This document shows, piece by piece, positions 24,423-33,477 of a stretch of DNA of 64,000 bases. Location: assembly GCF_020194175.1 (NCBI RefSeq), contig NZ_JADYVX010000042.1, positions 1-64,000 on the forward strand, given 5' to 3'. The stretch is from Bradyrhizobium sp. BRP22 (GTDB lineage Bacteria; Pseudomonadota; Alphaproteobacteria; Rhizobiales; Xanthobacteraceae). The notes below the pieces were generated by a model. The model saw only the letters and a program-made list of their open reading frames with translations. It was not told where the DNA came from and made no database searches. The first letter of the stretch is position 1, and every line of letters starts with the position of its first letter. The position numbers and the translations under genes are program-made.

Positions 24423-24748
24423 GGATCTTTGGGCCTACTGTGCCTGTTTCCTTGGTGCACAGCCGCGTAGGAATTGCTGTGCTCCTGAGTGGCGATCCGA
24501 TCGAGAATGCTACCGCCGTCGCGAAGAAAGTTACCGAAATCGCTTATGTTCGAGGGTGTTAGAGACGCCATCGCCATAGGCGACGGTTTGGCAACAGCGG
24601 ACTCGGCCCGGTTTTGCCAGAAAGCTCGATGAGGGCGGTGCGATTGCCGACTGGAAATAAACAGCCTTTGTCCTGTCCTCTTCGTCGTTTCGTCCCTTAA
24701 CTGGCCCGCTGCTCAAACGAGTGGCGGGCCGCTTTCTTGGAGCATCAC
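24423..24748. other. Gene-poor leader of the late operon
   Basis: About 320 bases with no supported gene. A hairpin with seven-pair arms GGCCCGC / GCGGGCC at 24703-24730 is followed by GCTTTCTTGG, which also supplies the ribosome site of the next gene. It could be a terminator of upstream transcription or a leader element for late genes. The late promoter is expected here or just upstream but is not obvious. Confidence 0.4.
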
Positions 24749-25027
24749 ATGGCGGTTCTCGCCTTCCCGGTTGGAGGCGCGCTGATCCGCGCCTGGACGC
24801 CCGACAAGATCAAATCCGAGATCGAGGCCGCGAACACCGGCATCCGCGCTGCGCTTCGCGCCGGCGACATGGATCTCGCGCTCACCCTCATCTCGCGCAA
24901 GGTTGGCCTGCGGGCTTGCGCTGGTGAGATCAAGGTCTCGCTGAGACCACCCACGCCGCAGGCACTTGGAGACAACTATGCCCGCCCACAACGCCGTGCA
25001 GGGAAGTCAGCAGCCGATCCCGGTTGA
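24749..25027 (+). CDS. Hypothetical protein
   Basis: 92 residues; TTGGAG lies seven bases before the ATG. MAVLAFPVGGALIRAWTPDK opens a helical protein (IKSEIEAANTGIRAALRAGD) with a polar tail. It overlaps the following gene by 50 bases, which is long for this phage, so the C-terminus may not be important. Function unknown. Confidence 0.6.
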   Translation: MAVLAFPVGGALIRAWTPDKIKSEIEAANTGIRAALRAGDMDLALTLISRKVGLRACAGEIKVSLRPPTPQALGDNYARPQRRAGKSAADPG

Positions 25028-25274
25028 GACCCTGCCGACGCTTATCGAGCAGATCGGTAACGAACTCGCCATCCTCGAGAAGACAGTCGATGAAGCCCGA
25101 CACCTCGCTGACCGCCTTTACGGTGCGCCTCCGCGCGACGCCAACGTGGACCTGAAGACCGTTCAGAGCGATCCGGAAGCTCTGCTCCACCGCCTGCGAT
25201 CGCGTCTGTCATGGCTCGAGAGTCTGAACCATGGCATCTCCCGCGAGGTATCGCGCATCGGCACGGCCCTTTAG
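24978..25274 (+). CDS. Hypothetical coiled-coil protein
   Basis: 98 residues; TTGGAG precedes the ATG. Helical throughout: LPTLIEQIGNELAILEKTVDEAR then ALLHRLRSRLSWLESLN. Probably a small oligomer. Function unknown. Confidence 0.6.
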   Translation: MPAHNAVQGSQQPIPVETLPTLIEQIGNELAILEKTVDEARHLADRLYGAPPRDANVDLKTVQSDPEALLHRLRSRLSWLESLNHGISREVSRIGTAL

Positions 25275-25387
25275 TCGGCGTCGATAATCAGTTCAGCGTC
25301 CCCACGCTGCGACCCGCAAGCAAGGCTGTCAACCGGATCGCCCCCGGAGCCTGCGCCTTGCGGGTCAACCCTTCAACGGAGTGCAAC

Positions 25388-25894
25388 ATGATCGAGGTCG
25401 CCCCGAACCTCTTCGTCGGCAACGCGCTTGACTACGAGAACCACGTCAGGCTGATCGACACGCCGAAGCCTGGTTGGGCAGTGGTGCACGCCGCAAAGGA
25501 GCCGTGGCATCGCGCGGCGCTCGGCTACACCGGCCGCGGCGCGCCGAAAGACCACGAGGAGTATCTGTTCGCGTTCCGTGGCGATCGCCTCTGCCTGAAC
25601 CTTGTTGATGTCGACAACGTCGACTACGTGAACAAGAAGGTCGTCGAGGCAGGAATTTCCTTCATCGGCCAGCAGATTGCGGACAGCAAGAAGGTGCTCG
25701 TCCACTGCAATCAGGGCCAGTCGCGCGGTCCGGGCCTCGCCCTGCTCTACCTGGGCGCGACTGAAGGCATGTGGGCCTCCATGCACCCGGCCGATGCCAT
25801 GCTGCGGTTCACCGAGCTCTACCCGATGTTCTCGCCCGCCAACGGCATGGCCGAGTACGTGCTGAAGAACTGGCCCAAGGTCGAGGCCGCGTGA
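25388..25894 (+). CDS. Dual-specificity protein phosphatase-like enzyme
   Basis: 168 residues. The signature VLVHCNQGQSRGPGLALL has the P-loop HC-x5-R with nucleophile Cys107 and Arg113, followed by a helix as in dual-specificity phosphatases. A candidate general-acid Asp lies in NLVDVDNVDY (74-79). It would dephosphorylate protein Ser/Thr/Tyr or possibly a nucleotide or RNA 5' end. GGAG site at 25377-25380. It lies just upstream of the terminase genes, an unusual place, and may alter host signalling late in infection. Confidence 0.85.
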   Translation: MIEVAPNLFVGNALDYENHVRLIDTPKPGWAVVHAAKEPWHRAALGYTGRGAPKDHEEYLFAFRGDRLCLNLVDVDNVDYVNKKVVEAGISFIGQQIADSKKVLVHCNQGQSRGPGLALLYLGATEGMWASMHPADAMLRFTELYPMFSPANGMAEYVLKNWPKVEAA

Positions 25895-26649
25895 CCGAGC
25901 AGAAGGTCGCTACCCCGGAGATCGCGCGCGCGACCTGGGAGGAGATGGTCAATCCGTCGGTTCGCCGCGTCGAGGAGAAGCTGAAGGCGGCCGGCTACGT
26001 CACGCCGAGCTATCGCACCATCAACAAGTGGCAGAAGGGAGCCGAGCAGCTCGGCAAGCCGTGGACCACGAGGAAGGCGCCGCGGGCCGGCAAGATCAGC
26101 AAGGCTCGCCAGCATCTCGACGACGCCACGCCTGCCCTCACCGGGGATCCGCGCTCCAAAGCTGAGGATATCGTCGAAGCCGCGTTCAAGGCACTGCCTC
26201 CGCCCGATGAACCGGAGCAAGAACGGCCCGAGCAGCCAACCGGTGACGATCCCGACGCGCAGCGGCGCCAGGACGAGCAAGAAGCCCGCGCGCGGCTAAA
26301 GGCGATCCGAGACATCATCTCGGGCAATGATATCTCCGACGAGCTGCTGCTGACCACTGCTGCGCGGCAGACGCTCAAGACTGCCATTATCATCGAGGCC
26401 GTGTTGGGCGAACTGGCCCCTGCTCTTATTGCTGAGATGCCGGAGGCCGTCGGTAAGTTGCAGCTCGCCGTTGCTGAGAGCCTCGCCGCCGCTGGCGAGC
26501 CCTATGACCGTGTCGGCCGGGCCCGCGAGTTGGCGATGAAGACCATCAGCTCCGGCGGCGGCAACGCCACAGCCGAAGTGATACCGCCGGGCTCGGACGA
26601 TCCGTTGGCGGACTCATTGGCTGCGTTTAAGAAGCGACATGCCGCATGA
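25891..26649 (+). CDS. Probable terminase small subunit
   Basis: 252 residues from GTG (GTGA overlap). The N-terminus (EIARATWEEMVNPSVRRVEEKLKAAGYVTPSYRTINKW) is an HTH-like DNA-binding region. A Pro/Glu-rich linker leads to a helical oligomerisation part (DELLLTTAARQTLKTAIIIEAVLGELAPAL). Directly followed by the large terminase with an 11-base overlap. The call is based on position and domain order; the sequence family is not specific. Confidence 0.65.
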   Translation: MTEQKVATPEIARATWEEMVNPSVRRVEEKLKAAGYVTPSYRTINKWQKGAEQLGKPWTTRKAPRAGKISKARQHLDDATPALTGDPRSKAEDIVEAAFKALPPPDEPEQERPEQPTGDDPDAQRRQDEQEARARLKAIRDIISGNDISDELLLTTAARQTLKTAIIIEAVLGELAPALIAEMPEAVGKLQLAVAESLAAAGEPYDRVGRARELAMKTISSGGGNATAEVIPPGSDDPLADSLAAFKKRHAA

Positions 26650-28414
26650 GCTCCGCGGCACAAGGTACCTGACCGCCGCCAACGACGCGCTCGCGAAGTT
26701 CATCACCAATGATCTTCGCTATCTGGATTTTGAGCAGACAAAGGCGTTCTACGCCGAGGTCGTTCCGGGGCTGGACGCGAAAGGTCGCGCGCTCCTCGGC
26801 GTCAACGACCGCTATTTCCTGCTGACGGGGCTTTGCCGGCGCACCGATGCGCTGCACCCGTGGCTGTTCAACCGCTGCCGGGAGGTCGAGGCCGAGCCGG
26901 ACGGGCACATCGATCTGTGGGCACGCTTCCACTACAAGTCCACGATCATCACGTTTGCTGGGTCCATTCAGGAAATCCTGATCGACCCGAACATCAAGAT
27001 TGCGATCTTCTCGCACTCCAAGCCGATCGCGCGGGCCTTCCTGACGCAGATCATGCAGGAGTTCGAGCGCAACGACTACCTGAAGCAGATCTACGCGGAT
27101 GTCCTCTGGGAGGAGCCGCGTAAGGAAGCGCCGATCTGGGGCCTGGAACGCGGCATCGTCGTCAAGCGCCGCTCCAACCCGAAGGAGTCGACGATCGAGG
27201 CGCACGGCCTGGTCGACGGCCAGCCGACGTCCCGCCACTACGACCTGCACATCTACGATGACATGGTCACGCGCGAGAGCGTCACGAACCCGGAGATGAT
27301 CCGGAAGACGACCGAAGCGTGGGAACTGGCGGACAACCTCGGCAGCCATGAAGGCGTGCGGAAGTGGATGCCAGGCACGCGCTATTCGTTCGCCGACACC
27401 TACGGCGTCGTGCTCGAGCGCCGCGTGCTCAAGCCGCGGAAACATCCCGCGACGGAAGATGGCACGCTGAAGGGCGCTCCGGTGTTTCTGACGCCGGAGC
27501 GCTGGACCGAGATCAAGAACACCCAGCGCTCGACGGTTTCGGCGCAGATGCTTCAGAACCCCGTCGCCGGCAACGAGGCGGTGTTCAAGTCGGAATGGTT
27601 CAGGCCATATCTGATCCGGCCGACGATCCTGAACATCTACATCATGGTGGACCCCTCAAAGGGGCGATCGGCCACCTCTGACCGCACCGCCATGGCGGTG
27701 ATCGGCGTCGACGTCAACGGCAACCGGTACCTGCTCGACGGCGTGCGGCACCGGATGGGCCTCAGCGAGCGCTGGGAAACCTTGAAGCGCCTCTATAAGA
27801 AATGGCGCGATGCGGTCGGGACGCAGGTCATCATCGTCGGCTACGAGCGCTACGGCGCTCAGACCGAGGACGAGGTCATCAAGGAATGGCAGGAGCGCGA
27901 CGGCATCGCGTTCGAGCTCGTTGAGCTGTCATGGCCCCGCGAGGGCGGCCACTCCAAGCGCGACCGCGTCGAGCGACTGGAGCCGGACATGAAGGTTGGC
28001 AAGTTCTTCCTGCCCGGCATCGTCTACCACCCGGAGATCGGCGGCCGCGACGGCAAGGCGCTCTGGTCGGTCTGGACCGAAGATGACGCCAAGAAGGCGG
28101 AGGCCCGCGGCGAAACCAGCCCGCACAACATCGGCCAGATCATCTATCGGCCACTGCTCGGCGATCTGCGAGAGCACCGTGCGATGGAGGCGACGCACCA
28201 GGCGTACCGCATCGTGCAGCCCGTCAAGCTGATCGATGAAGATCGGAACCTCTACGACCTGACGCGAGCGTTCATGGAGGAAGCAATGTTCTTCCCGTTC
28301 TCGCCGAAGGACGACCTGATCGACGCGGCTTCGCGCCTCTACGACCTCTCGCCGAAGCCTGCCATTCAATACGAGGCCGCCTCGCTTGAGCCGGTCGCCT
28401 ACGCGGACTCCTGA
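26639..28414 (+). CDS. terL: Terminase large subunit
   Basis: 591 residues. The ATPase half has the podovirus-type Walker A ARFHYKST (Lys100, Ser101, Thr102) and Walker B DLHIYDDM (Asp207, Asp208). The RNase H-like nuclease half starts at IMVDPSKG (Asp338) and continues through VIIVGYERYG and a C-terminal KDDLIDAASRLYDL with acidic metal ligands. It packages and cuts concatemeric DNA at the portal. Length and order are complete. Confidence 0.95.
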   Translation: MPHELRGTRYLTAANDALAKFITNDLRYLDFEQTKAFYAEVVPGLDAKGRALLGVNDRYFLLTGLCRRTDALHPWLFNRCREVEAEPDGHIDLWARFHYKSTIITFAGSIQEILIDPNIKIAIFSHSKPIARAFLTQIMQEFERNDYLKQIYADVLWEEPRKEAPIWGLERGIVVKRRSNPKESTIEAHGLVDGQPTSRHYDLHIYDDMVTRESVTNPEMIRKTTEAWELADNLGSHEGVRKWMPGTRYSFADTYGVVLERRVLKPRKHPATEDGTLKGAPVFLTPERWTEIKNTQRSTVSAQMLQNPVAGNEAVFKSEWFRPYLIRPTILNIYIMVDPSKGRSATSDRTAMAVIGVDVNGNRYLLDGVRHRMGLSERWETLKRLYKKWRDAVGTQVIIVGYERYGAQTEDEVIKEWQERDGIAFELVELSWPREGGHSKRDRVERLEPDMKVGKFFLPGIVYHPEIGGRDGKALWSVWTEDDAKKAEARGETSPHNIGQIIYRPLLGDLREHRAMEATHQAYRIVQPVKLIDEDRNLYDLTRAFMEEAMFFPFSPKDDLIDAASRLYDLSPKPAIQYEAASLEPVAYADS

Positions 28415-28416
28415 CC

Positions 28417-28587
28417 ATGGCACGCTACTACCCGCCCGTGACGCTCTCCATCCCATGGAAGGTGATGGTGCTGCGCGAGGATCCCGATTGGGAGCGCGAG
28501 AAGCGCAACGAGATCGAATACGAGTTTTCCAACGGCCGCGTCTTCCGGGCGAACCCCGCGAAGCGCGGCCCCTACTCAGAGGACTGA
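28417..28587 (+). CDS. Small hypothetical late protein
   Basis: 56 residues (MARYYPPVTLSIPWKVMVLR, ending RANPAKRGPYSED). It fills the gap between terminase and the next gene exactly, has no competing frame, and is basic and beta-rich. Function unknown. Confidence 0.6.
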   Translation: MARYYPPVTLSIPWKVMVLREDPDWEREKRNEIEYEFSNGRVFRANPAKRGPYSED

Positions 28588-28590
28588 CCT

Positions 28591-28959
28591 ATGTCTGCTG
28601 GCGCAGGTATCTCGGGGCGACCCTACCCCTACACGCCGCCGACGGCAGCCGCAAATCCCGCGCCGGTCACGGCCGGCGAGAAGCTCGACCAGTTCCTGGG
28701 CGACGCGATCAACGAACTTGGAGCGAAGAAGATGCCCGAGACCGACGCTAAACCAGCGACCCTCGCCGAGGCGATGCAGGCCATCAAGGACGCCGCCAAC
28801 GATGTGAAGCAGCAAGCGCTGCAGCAGGCCGAGCAGATGCGCCGCGACATCAATGACAATGGCGCCCTCGTGCTCAAGAAGATGCAGACCATGCATCAGG
28901 ACGCGATAGCCGAGCTCAACGCCGTGCTCGGCAACGAGCGCGCTGGCGACGAAGGCTGA
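28591..28959 (+). CDS. Hypothetical coiled-coil late protein
   Basis: 122 residues. Pro-rich N-terminus then an amphipathic coil (LAEAMQAIKDAANDVKQQAL ... EQMRRDINDNGALVLKKM). Possible structural or chaperone role. Function unknown. Confidence 0.65.
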   Translation: MSAGAGISGRPYPYTPPTAAANPAPVTAGEKLDQFLGDAINELGAKKMPETDAKPATLAEAMQAIKDAANDVKQQALQQAEQMRRDINDNGALVLKKMQTMHQDAIAELNAVLGNERAGDEG

Positions 28960-28969
28960 GGAGGTAGCG

Positions 28970-29248
28970 ATGACTTCGGTTCCGTCCAACGCCATTGCCA
29001 CCGGACAACCCAACGTCAGCACGTCCGCTACGCCGATCGCGCCTGCGCGCCCTGATCGCAAACGTTTGACGATCATCAACGGCGGTACCGCGGATGTGTT
29101 CATTGGAGGCCCCAACGTCACTGCCGCTAACGGCGCGCTTCTCGCTGGCACCAAGGGCCAATCGATCGTCTTAGAGACTGCCGCGGCCGTGTACGGCATT
29201 GTCGGCGCCGATACCGCGGCCGTCAGCTTCATCGAAGAGTTCGCCTAA
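28970..29248 (+). CDS. Small virion-type beta protein
   Basis: 92 residues with GAGG upstream. PDRKRLTIINGGTADVFIGG and LLAGTKGQSIVLETAAAVYG form a beta-sandwich pattern typical of small head fibre or decoration proteins. Located between terminase and portal. Structural role inferred. Confidence 0.65.
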   Translation: MTSVPSNAIATGQPNVSTSATPIAPARPDRKRLTIINGGTADVFIGGPNVTAANGALLAGTKGQSIVLETAAAVYGIVGADTAAVSFIEEFA

Positions 29249-29262
29249 CCGGATAGGCTGAC

Positions 29263-29688
29263 ATGCAGACCGATCCAGTGATCCTTCAGCGTGCGCTCCT
29301 TGATCGGTCGCACGGGCAGCACAACGTTGAGCTTCAGACGCGCTACGAGCGCAAGGGGCTATCGCCCGAGGAAGAGGACAAGCGCGCAGCGTGGGATCTG
29401 ATGGTCGCGAAGGCGATCACCCGCGTGCTGCTGGCCCACTATCGGGGCCATTTCTGGGCGGTCGAATGTGACAGCGCGCAGGGCATAGCGTGGATCTCGA
29501 TCCCGCTCCTCCTGGGCGACTGGAAGTACGTCTTCCACCTCTCCGAGGACATCACGCCGGCCATGATCGTCCGCGCTGGCGGCGAAATCCTCGAGCGCTT
29601 CAAAATCCCGCGGTCGAGCCTTGACGTGGCGTCCTTCATCGCCGCGAAGAAGCTCGCCGTCCGAAATGGTGGAACGCCGCCGGCATGA
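29263..29688 (+). CDS. Hypothetical late protein
   Basis: 141 residues, alpha-beta, with RGHFWAVECDSAQGIAWISIPLLLGDWKYVFHL and DITPAMIVRAGGEILERF. ATGA overlap with the portal gene. Similar small proteins lie upstream of podovirus portals. Function unknown. Confidence 0.7.
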   Translation: MQTDPVILQRALLDRSHGQHNVELQTRYERKGLSPEEEDKRAAWDLMVAKAITRVLLAHYRGHFWAVECDSAQGIAWISIPLLLGDWKYVFHLSEDITPAMIVRAGGEILERFKIPRSSLDVASFIAAKKLAVRNGGTPPA

Positions 29689-31961
29689 CCGACACGCGCA
29701 ACGAACCTCCGGGCGAAGATGGCTTCGCCAAGGAGGAGAACCTTTACGCGCGAGCGCAGGCGGCCGCCACGGGCAACGCGCCGGTTGAAGGCGAGCAGCA
29801 GCAGGGCGGAGAGCCCGAGATCAACTGGCTGAACCTTGTCTCGCAGGCTGAGACCCAGGGCGGGCAGTTCATGCTCGACCAGATCAAGAACGCCTGGGAC
29901 CGCTCCTACAAGGCGTTTCACAACCAGCATTTCATGGGGTCGAAATATAACTCGACGTCCTACAAGGGACGCTCGCGCCTGTTCCGCCCGAAAACCCGTG
30001 GCGCGGTCCGCAAGGCCAACGCCTCGGCTGCCGCGGCCCTGTTCTCAACGCGTGATGCGATCTCATGCACGCCAGGCAATGAGAGCGATCCTTGTCAGCG
30101 GGCGTCCGCTGCGTTGATGCAGGAGATCATCAACTATCGGACCGACCGCACGTCGGGCCGCGCCGCGATCCCGTGGTACCGCACCGCGATCGGCGCGCAC
30201 CAAGACACGTTCATTATGTCCGCGTGTCTGTCCAAACAGTATTGGAAGCTCGAGCTGGAGAAGAAGACCAGCGAGGAGCAGGTCATCGGCGAGACCGGTC
30301 AGCCCATCATCGACGAGCAAACTGGACAGCCGCTCATGCGGACGGTCCATACCTACTCGCCGAAGGTCGATCGTCCGGATTGTAAGCTCGTCCCGTTGGA
30401 AAACGCGATCATCGATCCCGGCGCCGATTGGGTGGATCCGGTTCAGAGCGGATCGTACTTCATCGTGAAATGGCCCATGCGGATCGACGAAATCCGCAAA
30501 ATGGAGAAGCATCCGCTCAACCCGTGGCGTCACGTCGATGTCTCGGTTCTGAAGAGTTCCGGCTACGATCAGAAAATGCAGGCATCCGGTACCCGTGCTG
30601 CGCGCGAGCGCGGCATGGACCGCATGGACCCCACCGCGACCGGCTCCGGCAAGTTCGAGGTTCTCTGGGTCTACGAGGTGTTCATGCGCTACGAGGGCCA
30701 GGACATCACGTTCTGGTCTGCTGGCAGCAAAGCCTACCTGACCGATCCGAAGCCCGTCGAAGAGGTCTATCCCGAGCAAGGGGGCGAGCGCCCCTACGTA
30801 TTCGGCATCGGCAGCCTGGAAACCCATCGCATCTTTCCGATGTCGCATGTGGAGTCATGGCAGCAGCTCCAGCAGGAGGTCAATGACCTCGCCAACCTGC
30901 GCCTCGACCAGGTCAAGCAGAGCGTCAGCCCGATCACCTTCGTCAAGCGCGGCCGGCAGGTCGATCTGGCGGCATTGCAGCGGCGCGGCCCGAACAGCGT
31001 CATCCTGCGCACCGAGCAGGACGACATCGAGTTCGCTCAGACCCCGGAGGTCCCCTCCTCGGCCTATGCCGAGATGGAGCGGCTGAACGTCGACTTCGAC
31101 GACCAGGCGGGGCAGTTCAATTCGGGATCGGTTCAGACCAACCGCAGCCTGAACGAGACCGTCGGCGGCCTGAATCTCATCTCCTCGGCCGCCAATTCGG
31201 TGCAGGAGTTCGACCTGCGCACATGGGTGGAGACGTGGGTGGAACCCGTCATGGGCCAGCTCGTGCGGCTCGAGCAGTATTACGAGTCCGACGAAGTGAT
31301 CCTCGGCCTGTGCGGGGAGCGTGCGCAGCTCTTGCAGATGCACGGCGTGAACCAGATCAATGACGACCTCCTGATGCAGCAGGTCGCCATCCGCGTCGAC
31401 GCCGGGCTTGGCGCCTCGAACCCCCAAACAAAGCTCGGCAACTTCGCCAACGCACTGAGCATCATGGTCCCGGTCTGGCAGGCGAGCCCGCAGGTGCAGT
31501 CCGGCGAGATCGTGCCTGACGTCGAGGAGATGACCAATGAGGTATTCAGCCTCGCCGGTTACCGCGACGGTGCGGCGCGCTTCATCAAAAAGGGCCAGCC
31601 GAAAGGACCGCCGCCCCAGGCGCAGGCTGAGGTGGATAAGATCAAGTCGGACGCCGAGAAAAACCGTTCGCAGGCCGACCTCAACCGCGCGAAGGCCATG
31701 GAGCTCGGCGCGCGCGCGAAGATGGACTTCGCCGACATGGTGCACGGCCAGCAGATGGAACGCGCCCAACTGGTCAACCAGGTCCGCACCGAGCGTGAGA
31801 ACGCGCAGCGCGATCGCGTAAACGATGATCGCGCGCAGAAGAACGTCGAAGCCGACCGGCAGATGAAGGAGAAAGAGTCTGACGACGCGCAGATCAAGGA
31901 TCTGCTCACTCAACTCGTCTCGCTCCTGCAGGGCAAGAACCAACCGCAACGTTCCGCCTGA
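29685..31961 (+). CDS. Podovirus-type portal protein
   Basis: 758 residues. The portal core (about 60-620) includes FHNQHFMGSKYNSTSYKGRSRLFRPKTRG, VRKANASAAAALFST and LRLDQVKQSVSPITFVKRG. The C-terminal 120 residues are a charged coiled coil like the barrel or crown of large podovirus portals. It forms the dodecameric DNA channel at one head vertex. Size and place after terminase agree. ATGA overlap sets the start. Confidence 0.88.
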   Translation: MTDTRNEPPGEDGFAKEENLYARAQAAATGNAPVEGEQQQGGEPEINWLNLVSQAETQGGQFMLDQIKNAWDRSYKAFHNQHFMGSKYNSTSYKGRSRLFRPKTRGAVRKANASAAAALFSTRDAISCTPGNESDPCQRASAALMQEIINYRTDRTSGRAAIPWYRTAIGAHQDTFIMSACLSKQYWKLELEKKTSEEQVIGETGQPIIDEQTGQPLMRTVHTYSPKVDRPDCKLVPLENAIIDPGADWVDPVQSGSYFIVKWPMRIDEIRKMEKHPLNPWRHVDVSVLKSSGYDQKMQASGTRAARERGMDRMDPTATGSGKFEVLWVYEVFMRYEGQDITFWSAGSKAYLTDPKPVEEVYPEQGGERPYVFGIGSLETHRIFPMSHVESWQQLQQEVNDLANLRLDQVKQSVSPITFVKRGRQVDLAALQRRGPNSVILRTEQDDIEFAQTPEVPSSAYAEMERLNVDFDDQAGQFNSGSVQTNRSLNETVGGLNLISSAANSVQEFDLRTWVETWVEPVMGQLVRLEQYYESDEVILGLCGERAQLLQMHGVNQINDDLLMQQVAIRVDAGLGASNPQTKLGNFANALSIMVPVWQASPQVQSGEIVPDVEEMTNEVFSLAGYRDGAARFIKKGQPKGPPPQAQAEVDKIKSDAEKNRSQADLNRAKAMELGARAKMDFADMVHGQQMERAQLVNQVRTERENAQRDRVNDDRAQKNVEADRQMKEKESDDAQIKDLLTQLVSLLQGKNQPQRSA

Positions 31962-31980
31962 TCCCTGAAAGGTCCGATCA

Positions 31981-32817
31981 ATGTCCCGCTGGCCGCATGA
32001 CGACCCGGCGTCCCTTGCCGCGTTCTATGGTGACCCTGCCAAGGACGAACCCGGCAAGCAGCTCGTGCCGGTCGTTCCGCCGTTCCTGATGTATTATGAC
32101 GGCCAGCCGATCCGCCGCATCATGTTCCATCGTAAGGCGGCGGATGCGCTCGCTGCAGCGCTGAACGAGATCTGGGAGCACTATGGTCAGGACCAGGCGA
32201 CTATCGACCGCCTGCGGATCTCGACCTACTCCGGCGCGTACAATCGGCGCCTGATCCGCGGTAGCAAAGACAAGTGGTCGAACCACGCCTATGGCGCCGC
32301 CATCGACTTCGACGCCGAACACAACGGCTTTGGCACCGGCCACGGCACGATGCCTCAGCCGGTTATCGACGCCTTCAAGCGCCAGGGTGCGCTCTGGGGC
32401 GGCGATTACAAGGGCCGCACCGACCCGATGCACTTCGAGTTCTGCTCACGTGGTGGCGTCGTCGCCCCGCCACCGCCGCCGAAGCCTGCTCCAAAGCCCC
32501 AGCCGGAGCCCGAACCGATCGACCCGCCGCCTGCCCGTGGCGAGCACGAGCAGCCGCCGGACGACCCTACGACGTCGGTACCGGAGCCGGTGCCGCCGGC
32601 GCCGACGCGCCGCGGCTTCTTCGGCCGCCTGCGCAACTGGATCGCTGGTCTCGCGACCAGCGCCGGTTTTGGCGGCGTGACGTGGCTGACCGACTACAAG
32701 GTGGCGGTCGTGTTCTTCGTGTTCATCTTCCTGATGAGCGCATCGATCGTCGCCTTCATCATCTGGCTCTTCGGCGCGGACCGCGTCCGCGAGTGGGCGC
32801 GGAGGCACGTCGCCTAA
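31981..32817 (+). CDS. M15 peptidase endolysin with C-terminal membrane anchor
   Basis: 278 residues. Residues 80-155 are an M15 (VanY/D-Ala-D-Ala carboxypeptidase-like) domain with zinc ligands His102 and Asp109 in NHAYGAAIDFD and His151 in DPMHFE. A Pro-rich linker (160-205) leads to a C-terminal hydrophobic segment VAVVFFVFIFLMSASIVAFIIWL (about 240-262). There is no N-terminal signal. It would cut peptidoglycan cross-bridges or stems; the anchor is unusual for an endolysin. It opens the lysis cassette. Confidence 0.88.
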   Translation: MSRWPHDDPASLAAFYGDPAKDEPGKQLVPVVPPFLMYYDGQPIRRIMFHRKAADALAAALNEIWEHYGQDQATIDRLRISTYSGAYNRRLIRGSKDKWSNHAYGAAIDFDAEHNGFGTGHGTMPQPVIDAFKRQGALWGGDYKGRTDPMHFEFCSRGGVVAPPPPPKPAPKPQPEPEPIDPPPARGEHEQPPDDPTTSVPEPVPPAPTRRGFFGRLRNWIAGLATSAGFGGVTWLTDYKVAVVFFVFIFLMSASIVAFIIWLFGADRVREWARRHVA

Positions 32818-33263
32818 TGACTGACATGTTCTGGGACGTCGCAACGTCCGCCGCGGTTCTTTCAATCATCGGTGTGGTGCTGGTCGGCGCGGTCGTGATC
32901 GCGCATCTGCCGGGATTTGTGGAACGGATCTGGCCCGAGGCGGAAGCCTACGGCATGGCCGCGGCGCTGGTGCAGGCGATCGCGGCCGGCCTGCTCTGCT
33001 TCCTTATCGGCTTCCGTGCCTCCGACGAGCGCGCCGAGAACGCCAGCTTGAAGAATGAGGTCGCGTACCGGCAGGTCCAGATCGAGACCGCCGAGGAGAC
33101 GGCGAAGGACGCCGAGCGGTTGAAGGAAGAGGCAGAGGCAAAGGCCGCTGAGGCAAAGGGGAAGCTCAATGATTTCCGCAAGAAGTTTGGCGCGAGCGAT
33201 GGCTGCGGCTGGACTGACGATGAGTTTGACGGCCTGCGCAACCTACGAGGCGCCAAACGTTAG
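32817..33263 (+). CDS. Rz-like inner-membrane spanin
   Basis: 148 residues, starting on the last base of the endolysin stop (TAATG). Two hydrophobic segments (AAVLSIIGVVLVGAVVIAHL and AAALVQAIAAGLLCFLIGF) are followed by a coiled coil of about 60 residues (VQIETAEETAKDAERLKEEA). That order, and the lipoprotein gene overlapping its 3' end, identify an i-spanin that joins inner and outer membranes at lysis. Two helices rather than one is atypical. Confidence 0.75.
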   Translation: MTDMFWDVATSAAVLSIIGVVLVGAVVIAHLPGFVERIWPEAEAYGMAAALVQAIAAGLLCFLIGFRASDERAENASLKNEVAYRQVQIETAEETAKDAERLKEEAEAKAAEAKGKLNDFRKKFGASDGCGWTDDEFDGLRNLRGAKR

Positions 33264-33477
33264 CAATCAGGGCTATCAGCTTTCGCGGGGGTGCGAACGC
33301 CTGGCCACGAATGTCGATGATCCCGTCGACACCGGCCGCGTGACGCAAGAGACACCGCCGAAGGTCGCGGTCGGGGAGTATCGCCTCGCGCTCGGAGAGG
33401 CTAACGACAATCTCACCGCGACGCGCACCTGCCAGCAGCGCCAGCGAATCCGCGTCGGGAAAGGGCACGCTAAGTGA
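33169..33477 (+). CDS. Rz1-like outer-membrane spanin lipoprotein
   Basis: 102 residues. The signal ends in the lipobox SLTAC, with Cys23 as the lipidated residue. The gene starts inside the Rz-like gene and runs past its end in another frame, the hallmark overlap of Rz/Rz1 pairs. The mature chain is rich in charged and polar residues. It would be anchored in the outer membrane and pair with the i-spanin. Confidence 0.78.
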   Translation: MISARSLARAMAAAGLTMSLTACATYEAPNVSNQGYQLSRGCERLATNVDDPVDTGRVTQETPPKVAVGEYRLALGEANDNLTATRTCQQRQRIRVGKGHAK

